NCBI GenBank assembly: GCA_963974345.1
Contig: CAXBBW010000003.1
Coordinates: 62,001 to 126,000, forward strand
Length of the DNA: 64,000 nt
Reading direction: 5' to 3'
DNA from: RHLJ01 sp963974345
Lineage (GTDB): Bacteria; Bacteroidota; Rhodothermia; Balneolales; Balneolaceae
Position numbers and translations under genes: made by a program. Shown piece by piece: positions 59,273 to 64,000 of this stretch (position 1 is its first letter; each line of letters starts with the position of its first letter). The notes below the pieces were generated by a model. That model searched no databases, was not told the origin of the DNA, and saw nothing but the letters and a program-made list of their open reading frames with translations.

Positions 59273-59812
59273 TTACTTTGTTTTTTTATTGTCTTCTATA
59301 ATCGTTTTGGCTTTGAGGTAATCACCTTCAGTACCTGCAGATCCAAGCTCTGCTTTTATCAAGAATCCTTGAGGATCGATATATACCTTAAAAGGGATAC
59401 CTAAAGATATTACTTCTGCACCAACATCGTTCGCATCTAATGAAAAATTGAAATCGTAATTATTATTCGAAATAAACTCTTCAACATCTGTTTGCTCGTC
59501 TGCAGTTAGAGTATTAACCGCTAAAACAGTAAAATCATTTGGATATTCTTTTCTAAGTGAATCCATAGCTGGGAAAACCATTAAACAAGGTCCGCACCAA
59601 GTTTCCCAAAAATCAATCATTACTACTTTCCCTGCAAAGTCAGATAAGTATACCTCTTTGCCATCCATACTTTGAAAAGATGCTCTTTGCAATACAGCTT
59701 CAATACGAGCTTCTTCTTCAGATAATTCTCTGGGATTTTGGCTTTTCTTTGAACAAGAAAGGGAGATAAATAGTAGAGCAGTAATTAGTGTAAATAATAA
59801 ATTTCTTTTCAT
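59273..59812 (-). CDS. TlpA-like thioredoxin-fold lipoprotein
   Basis: A 179-residue protein with a lipobox (S-L-S-C, Cys20) and a thioredoxin-like domain (about 44-170). The redox site is W-C-G-P-C (C73, C76), and G-I-P-F-K-V-Y-I-D near 133-141 supplies the cis-Pro. TlpA/ResA-type proteins reduce disulfides in the periplasm, e.g. during cytochrome c maturation or envelope repair. It leads an operon with ahcY. A Bacteroidota-type promoter candidate precedes it. Confidence 0.92.
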   Translation of the reverse strand: MKRNLLFTLITALLFISLSCSKKSQNPRELSEEEARIEAVLQRASFQSMDGKEVYLSDFAGKVVMIDFWETWCGPCLMVFPAMDSLRKEYPNDFTVLAVNTLTADEQTDVEEFISNNNYDFNFSLDANDVGAEVISLGIPFKVYIDPQGFLIKAELGSAGTEGDYLKAKTIIEDNKKTK

Positions 59813-59838
59813 GTAGACATTTTAAATGATTTAAGTCT

Positions 59839-59871
59839 CAAAGATAAGGGATATGACCGAGAAAAGTACAA
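59839..59871 (-). promoter_or_regulatory. Promoter candidate for tlpA-like/ahcY operon
   Basis: On the minus strand, TTG (59869-59871) and TATCTTTG (59839-59846) are 22 bases apart, slightly wider than usual. The box lies 26 bases before the ATG. The same -7 octamer is used by the tRNA promoter. Confidence 0.45.
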
Positions 59872-59971
59872 TTGGGAATACCTAATGAGTTGATAGAGAA
59901 ATGCGAGATTTTTATAGCTTATTTTTAAAATCAGTAGATGTGCTTTTTATGGATGAATCTTATCTTTAGCA

Positions 59972-61198
59972 ATGCAAAATTCTATAGAAGCGAATGAATT
60001 GAATGATTTTATTATAGTAGGGGCAGGGATAGTTGGTTTATCTACTGCATATAAGCTATCCATTGCTTTCCCAAAAGCTAAGATTCTAGTATTAGAAAAA
60101 GAGAAAAAGGTTGCTGCCCACCAAACAGGGAAAAATTCTGGAGTTATCCATTCTGGAATCTATTATAAGCCAGGTAGTTACAAGGCTAAGAATTGCATAG
60201 ATGGGAGGCTTCAACTGGTTGATTTTTGTAAAAAGTATGATGTAGCTATCGATGTTTGCGGAAAAGTTATAGTTGCTACTGATGAGGAAGAGCTTCCAAG
60301 ATTGGATAAAATCTATGAACGAGGCCTTGAAAATGAGATCGAAGGAATCGAAAAAATAGATGCTAAGCAACTCGCCGAAATTGAGCCACATGTAAAAGGG
60401 ATTGCTGCTATTAAAGTTCCATGTACTGGAATTGTAGATTTTTCAGGGATGTGTATCAAACTCAAAGAGCTTATTGAAGAGAAAAATGGTACAGTTAGGT
60501 TTGGTCAAAAAGTAGAAAAAATTGAAGAGAAAGAAGATGAAATCACAGTTAGAACAACTACAGATACTTTCAAATCAAAATACTTGGTCAACTGTGCAGG
60601 TTTGTATTGTGATCACGTTGCTAAGTCGGCGGGGATAAAATCACCGGTAAAAATAGTCCCATTTAAAGGAGAATATTATGAGCTAAAACCAGATGCTGAA
60701 TATTTAGTAAAACATTTAATCTATCCTCTCCCAAACCCAGAATTTCCTTTCTTAGGAGTACATTTTACCCGAATGGCTTTGGGCGGAATTGAATGTGGAC
60801 CTAATGCTGTATTTGTTTTTAAGAGGGAAGGATATAATAAGTTTGCCTTCGATTTTAAAGAAGGATTTGAAGCACTACTGTTTAAGGGTTTTAGAAAGAT
60901 GGCTGCAAAACATTGGCGAATGGGATTAGAGGAATACAAACGCTCATTTTCAAAAAAAGCATTTGTTGAAGGTCTTCAAAAGCTTATTCCAGAAGTTAAA
61001 GAAGAACACTTAGAGCATTCTCCGGCAGGTGTTCGTGCAATTGCATTACTTCCCAATGGAGAGATTCTAGATGACTTTTACTTCGAAGTAGCAAATAGGC
61101 AAATTCATATATTGAATGCACCAAGCCCAGCAGCGACAGCGAGCTTAGCAATTGGAGATGAAATTGTTAAAAAGGTAAGAGAAGAATTTGGTTTGTAA
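59972..61198 (+). CDS. lhgO: L-2-hydroxyglutarate oxidase/dehydrogenase
   Basis: A 408-residue FAD-dependent DAO-family enzyme. It has the dinucleotide-binding G-A-G-I-V-G-L-S-T-A-Y near 17-27, E-K-E-x-x-V-A-A-H-Q-T-G-K-N-S-G-V-I-H-S-G-I-Y-Y-K-P-G-S (about 42-68; the H-S-G-I-Y-Y pattern is typical of LhgO), N-C-A-G-L near 208 and the C-terminal N-A-P-S-P-A-A-T-A-S-L-A-I-G. It oxidises the dead-end metabolite L-2-hydroxyglutarate to 2-oxoglutarate and passes electrons to the membrane. It stands divergently to the tlpA-like/ahcY operon. Confidence 0.94.
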   Translation: MQNSIEANELNDFIIVGAGIVGLSTAYKLSIAFPKAKILVLEKEKKVAAHQTGKNSGVIHSGIYYKPGSYKAKNCIDGRLQLVDFCKKYDVAIDVCGKVIVATDEEELPRLDKIYERGLENEIEGIEKIDAKQLAEIEPHVKGIAAIKVPCTGIVDFSGMCIKLKELIEEKNGTVRFGQKVEKIEEKEDEITVRTTTDTFKSKYLVNCAGLYCDHVAKSAGIKSPVKIVPFKGEYYELKPDAEYLVKHLIYPLPNPEFPFLGVHFTRMALGGIECGPNAVFVFKREGYNKFAFDFKEGFEALLFKGFRKMAAKHWRMGLEEYKRSFSKKAFVEGLQKLIPEVKEEHLEHSPAGVRAIALLPNGEILDDFYFEVANRQIHILNAPSPAATASLAIGDEIVKKVREEFGL

Positions 61199-61247
61199 CT
61201 AATTGAACAGCATCTCGTTAAGGATGTCCCAAATCTAGGGCAATTAA

Positions 61248-61817
61248 ATGCGCATACAAATCAGAAATAAGCTTACTGAAACCGAGTTTAAAAAACTTTA
61301 CTTAAATTACTACCCTGTAATTTATAAAGTGGCTTTCTATATTTTGAAGCATGAAAATGCTGCAGAGGATATAGTTCAGGAAGTTTTTCTTAAAATCTGG
61401 GATAATCAATCAGCCTTATCTGAAGTTGATAATATCAAGGCGTATTTAATTTCGATGACCCGAAACGCTTCTCTCGATTCTATAAAGAAATCAAAAAAGG
61501 ATGAACATCTAGTCCTTCAACTTCAACACCTTTCTAATGATTCATATAATAGTGATGAGGAAATAGCTTTTAGAAAAGTGTTAGAAATTGCTGTTTCAAA
61601 ACTACCGCCTAAATGTAGATTAATTTTCTCACTTAGTAGATTTGATGGACTTTCGAACGATGAAATTGCAGAGTATCTGAAAATTTCGAAACGGACAGTA
61701 GAAACTCAGATTTCGCTTGCACTAAAAGCATTTAGAGGTGATCTAAGACCTATTTTTGAAACCCACCTTTCAGAGTATATGCTAGCCAGCATTGTGATTT
61801 TATTGCAACAGATTTAA
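61248..61817 (+). CDS. FecI-type ECF sigma factor
   Basis: A 189-residue sigma factor. Region 2 (about 10-80) contains Y-Y-P-V-I-Y-K-V-A, E-D-I-V-Q-E-V-F-L-K-I-W and A-Y-L-I-S-M-T-R-N; region 4 (about 115-170) contains L-P-P-K-C-R-L-I-F-S-L-S-R and L-S-N-D-E-I-A-E-Y-L-K-I-S-K-R-T-V-E-T-Q-I. A hydrophobic C-terminus ends the chain. It belongs to a sigma/anti-sigma/receptor cell-surface signalling unit with the downstream fecR-like and TonB receptor genes. Confidence 0.94.
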   Translation: MRIQIRNKLTETEFKKLYLNYYPVIYKVAFYILKHENAAEDIVQEVFLKIWDNQSALSEVDNIKAYLISMTRNASLDSIKKSKKDEHLVLQLQHLSNDSYNSDEEIAFRKVLEIAVSKLPPKCRLIFSLSRFDGLSNDEIAEYLKISKRTVETQISLALKAFRGDLRPIFETHLSEYMLASIVILLQQI

Positions 61818-61883
61818 TTAAAAATAATTTTACGTGTTTGTAAATGATTTACAGTCTATAGAGTAAATCAACGATTACAATTT

Positions 61884-62048
61884 ATGAACACATTAAGAGC
61901 TTTTGGCATTGTTGCCAAGGAATTTTCACAACAAATTCAAGAGGAACATCTAAATGAGAACCCAGAACTTTTTGATAAATGGGAGAAATCATTTAGCTAT
62001 ACCATACTTTTATCTGGTGTAGTAACTCTAATTCTTTTGCAACTATGA
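61884..62048 (+). CDS. 54-residue tail-anchored membrane protein between sigma and anti-sigma genes
   Basis: A short gene with ATG 61884 and stop TGA 62046-62048. It encodes a soluble, charged N-terminal helix (about 1-36, rich in Gln, Glu, Asn and Lys) and one C-terminal transmembrane segment (Y-T-I-L-L-S-G-V-V-T-L-I-L-L, about 39-54). Its stop overlaps the fecR-like ATG in the junction ATGA, the coupling seen between real genes elsewhere in this window. It resembles no family I know. The overlap, the sensible membrane topology and the even reading through the gap argue for a real gene; a chance frame cannot be excluded. Confidence 0.7.
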   Translation: MNTLRAFGIVAKEFSQQIQEEHLNENPELFDKWEKSFSYTILLSGVVTLILLQL

Positions 62049-63034
62049 GTGTTAAAAGAATTATAGAGCTGACGGTTCGGGAAGTATCTGGATCTATCAC
62101 GCAAAGTGAGTCTGATGAATTAAAGACTTTGATAAGTAAGAGTGAAACCAATAAACAAATCTATTCGGATACTCTAGAGACTTGGAAAAAGTCCGGGGAT
62201 TATTCAGTGAAACTGGATATCAACGCAGAAGCTTCATGGGAATCATTCCAGCAAAAAACGAAGCAAAAATCTGTTCCGAAGTTATTTACTCTTCATCCAA
62301 TATATAAAGTGGCTGCAACTATTATTATCGTAGTTGGGCTAGGTCTAGCAGTATTCAATCCATGGAAAACTGTGAAATATAGTACAGAGTTAGGCGAAAC
62401 ACTTGAAGTTGTATTAGAAGATCAATCGGTAATCACACTAAATGAATTAAGTTCATTAGTTGTAGCGAAGTCTTTTAATGAGGAAGATCGAAAAATTGAG
62501 TTTTTAGGTGAAGCCTATTTTGATATCGCTGAAAACCCAGATAAGCCTTTCATCATACATAGTAAAAATTCAGAGATCAGAGTTCTAGGAACCACCTTCA
62601 ATGTAGACGCTAAAGAAGAGACCGAGGTTGTGGAGGTTGACGTAACAAGCGGTCGAGTTTCTTTTAGTGAGGTCGAAAACCAATCTAACCTTGTAATTTT
62701 GACAAAAGGCATGAAGGGAACCTTTGACCTAAAAGATAAAGGGTTGATATCTCAAAATTTTGAAAATGAGAATTTTCAAGCTTGGAGAACTAATATTCTG
62801 GAGTTTGACGATTTAAGTATGAGTCATGTAATAGAAGACATTCAAGAATATTTTGGAAAAGAAGTATCCATAGCTAACCAAGAAATCCTGAGGTGTAATT
62901 TTACAAGTTCATTCTCAGAACCTTCCATAAATGAGGTACTTGATATTTTATCGATAACACTGGATTTAACTTTTGAGAGAGAGGGAAATGTGTTTGTGTT
63001 ATCAGGAAAGGGTTGTACAGAAATTGAAGAATAA
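62045..63034 (+). CDS. FecR-family anti-sigma factor/signal transducer
   Basis: A 329-residue protein with a cytoplasmic N-terminal domain (about 1-85; D-x-x-x-x-W-E-S-F near 60-68), a single transmembrane segment (about 88-106), a periplasmic FecR beta domain (S-T-E-L-G-E-T-L-E-V-V-L-E-D-Q-S-V-I-T-L-N, L-G-E-A-Y-F-D-I-A, V-L-G-T-T-F-N-V near 190) and a C-terminal STN-like part (L-S-M-S-H-V-I-E-D-I-Q-E-Y-F, then D-I-L-S-I-T-L-D-L-T-F). It holds the sigma factor at the membrane until the receptor signals. Its start overlaps the 54-residue gene. Confidence 0.94.
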   Translation: MSVKRIIELTVREVSGSITQSESDELKTLISKSETNKQIYSDTLETWKKSGDYSVKLDINAEASWESFQQKTKQKSVPKLFTLHPIYKVAATIIIVVGLGLAVFNPWKTVKYSTELGETLEVVLEDQSVITLNELSSLVVAKSFNEEDRKIEFLGEAYFDIAENPDKPFIIHSKNSEIRVLGTTFNVDAKEETEVVEVDVTSGRVSFSEVENQSNLVILTKGMKGTFDLKDKGLISQNFENENFQAWRTNILEFDDLSMSHVIEDIQEYFGKEVSIANQEILRCNFTSSFSEPSINEVLDILSITLDLTFEREGNVFVLSGKGCTEIEE

Positions 63035-63053
63035 AAAGAGAGTAAAAGAAATC

Positions 63054-64000
63054 ATGAAAATAATAATAGTACTTAGCCTGATTGTAGTAAGTTCTGTTGG
63101 AGTTAAAAGTCAAGATTTTCAATTCAAGAGAGTTTTTGAAAATCAAACGTTAGAAGAAGTGCTAAAGGTCATAGAAACCGAAACAGTATATCAGTTTTCA
63201 TATAGTAGCACATCAATACCAACCAAAATGAAGATGAATGTATCTTTAAATGATTCTTCAATTGAATCTACTCTAGATAAGATTTTTAAGGATACGAACA
63301 TTGAGTATGAGGTTATAAAAAACCGAGTAATACTAAAACAAAAGAGAGAAGGTCAAACCGTTCGTGGGAAAGTGATTGATCGTCATACTCAAATTCCAAT
63401 TATTGGCGCTTCGGTTGTATTGTTAGATACTGATCCGCTAAAAGGGGACGCTACCAATTTTGATGGAGTTTTTAGAATTGAGAATATTCAGGTTGGAAGA
63501 TATACCATTCAAGTTACTTACCTAGGATATCAAAACGAGATCATTCCTGGAGTTTTGGTTGGGGCGGGACAGGAAGTGGTTATGGATATAGAAATAGAGG
63601 AATCACTTCTTCAGTTGGACGAAATACAGGTTGGAGTTGGAAGAACAATTTCTTCTGTACCTCTAAACGATATGGCACAGGTAAGTGGTCGCTCATTTAC
63701 TGTAGAGGAGACGAAAAGGTTTCCAGTAAGTATCGGTGATCCACTACGATTAGCCTCTTCTTTTGCAGGAGTTCTCGCAACCGATGATGGAGGGAATGAC
63801 ATTGTTGTTCGTGGAAATTCTCCAAGAGGATTACTTTGGAAATTAGAAGGTGTTGAAATTCCAAGTCCAAATCACTTTTCCAGTGAAGGTACTTCGACAG
63901 GAGCTATTAGTATGTTCAGTACTCAGGTGATATCAAGATCCGATTTTTTAACCAGTGCTTTTCCTGCTCAATATGGCAACGCCACCTCTGGTGTTTTTGA
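63054..64000 (+). CDS. TonB-dependent receptor with STN domain, partial at right edge
   Basis: ATG 63054 opens a frame that stays open to the window end (315 codons). After a signal peptide (V-K-S-Q, about 20) comes a secretin/TonB N-terminal (STN) domain (about 25-100: Q-T-L-E-E-V-L-K-V-I-E, then S-T-L-D-K-I-F-K-D-T). A carboxypeptidase-regulatory domain (about 103-190: V-R-G-K-V-I-D, I-G-A-S-V, F-D-G-V-F-R-I) and a plug (from about 195: D-I-V-V-R-G-N-S-P-R-G and Y-G-N-A-T-S-G-V-F) follow. The STN domain is the part that talks to FecR, so this receptor is the sensor and transporter of the unit. The barrel is outside the window. Confidence 0.93.
   Translation, partial: MKIIIVLSLIVVSSVGVKSQDFQFKRVFENQTLEEVLKVIETETVYQFSYSSTSIPTKMKMNVSLNDSSIESTLDKIFKDTNIEYEVIKNRVILKQKREGQTVRGKVIDRHTQIPIIGASVVLLDTDPLKGDATNFDGVFRIENIQVGRYTIQVTYLGYQNEIIPGVLVGAGQEVVMDIEIEESLLQLDEIQVGVGRTISSVPLNDMAQVSGRSFTVEETKRFPVSIGDPLRLASSFAGVLATDDGGNDIVVRGNSPRGLLWKLEGVEIPSPNHFSSEGTSTGAISMFSTQVISRSDFLTSAFPAQYGNATSGVF

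Overview
The window reads as chromosome of a low-GC (my estimate by eye is mid-to-high thirties percent), free-living, probably marine member of the Bacteroidota/Balneolota (Rhodothermia-like) group. Evidence in the sequence: type IX secretion C-terminal sorting domains, a PorV/PorQ-type protein, TonB-dependent receptors with carboxypeptidase-regulatory N-termini, a FecI/FecR sigma/anti-sigma pair, S46-type and DUF3822-type genes, and promoters that fit the Bacteroidota form TTG-N20-TAnnTTTG (best seen in front of the tRNA). TTG starts are common. The lineage call is inference from gene content; no rRNA is present.

Layout. 1-3.4 kb (minus): start of a YraN-family gene, a GbsR/MarR regulator, a secreted GH5-CBM6 glucanase-type lipoprotein and a cysteine-poor FmdB-like protein. 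3.4-9.5 kb: a SulP transporter, an AlkC-like DNA repair gene and a two-gene restriction-modification-like module (a large N6-adenine methylase translationally coupled to a predicted PD-(D/E)xK nuclease). 9.5-13.3 kb (minus): housekeeping genes (PLP aminotransferase, coaD, rsmD, a DUF3822-like gene and a GspG-like pseudopilin homologue). 13.5-24 kb: MATE pump, SixA-type phosphatase, an S46 peptidase homologue that has lost its catalytic triad, a gene cut by an in-frame stop, CsbD, MscS, a DUF349 protein, an MBL hydrolase, a small barrel protein and a TIGR04282/TIGR04283 glycosyltransferase pair.

24-37.5 kb (plus) is a tightly packed cell-surface locus: two T9SS cargo proteins, a lipoprotein, a TonB-dependent receptor, a PorV/PorQ protein, a beta-propeller lipoprotein and a nucleotide pyrophosphatase/phosphodiesterase. 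A strong hairpin behind the second cargo gene may set expression levels. 37.5-44.6 kb: ferredoxin, folP-cdaA, methylmalonyl-CoA mutase with its MeaB chaperone, and an acyl-CoA dehydrogenase (propionyl/branched-chain carbon flow into the TCA cycle). 44.8-55.8 kb: a PAS-only protein, sufE, a hybrid histidine kinase, a GNAT/PaiB pair, a YCII/ECF42 sigma pair, a PAP2 phosphatase, and a secreted TPR-propeller protein coupled to a LytS/LytTR two-component system.

56-64 kb: tRNA-Arg(ACG) with promoter and terminator, a ChbG/YdjC deacetylase whose upstream region is duplicated inside an 800-base repeat-rich gap, tlpA-like and ahcY, lhgO, and a FecI-type sigma, FecR-type anti-sigma and TonB receptor unit that contains an unannotated 54-codon membrane protein gene between sigma and anti-sigma. 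The receptor runs off the right edge. Three intergenic gaps (about 37.9, 39.7-40.1 and 57.2-57.9 kb) share families of palindromic dispersed repeats. I saw no CRISPR array, insertion sequence, prophage or rRNA.
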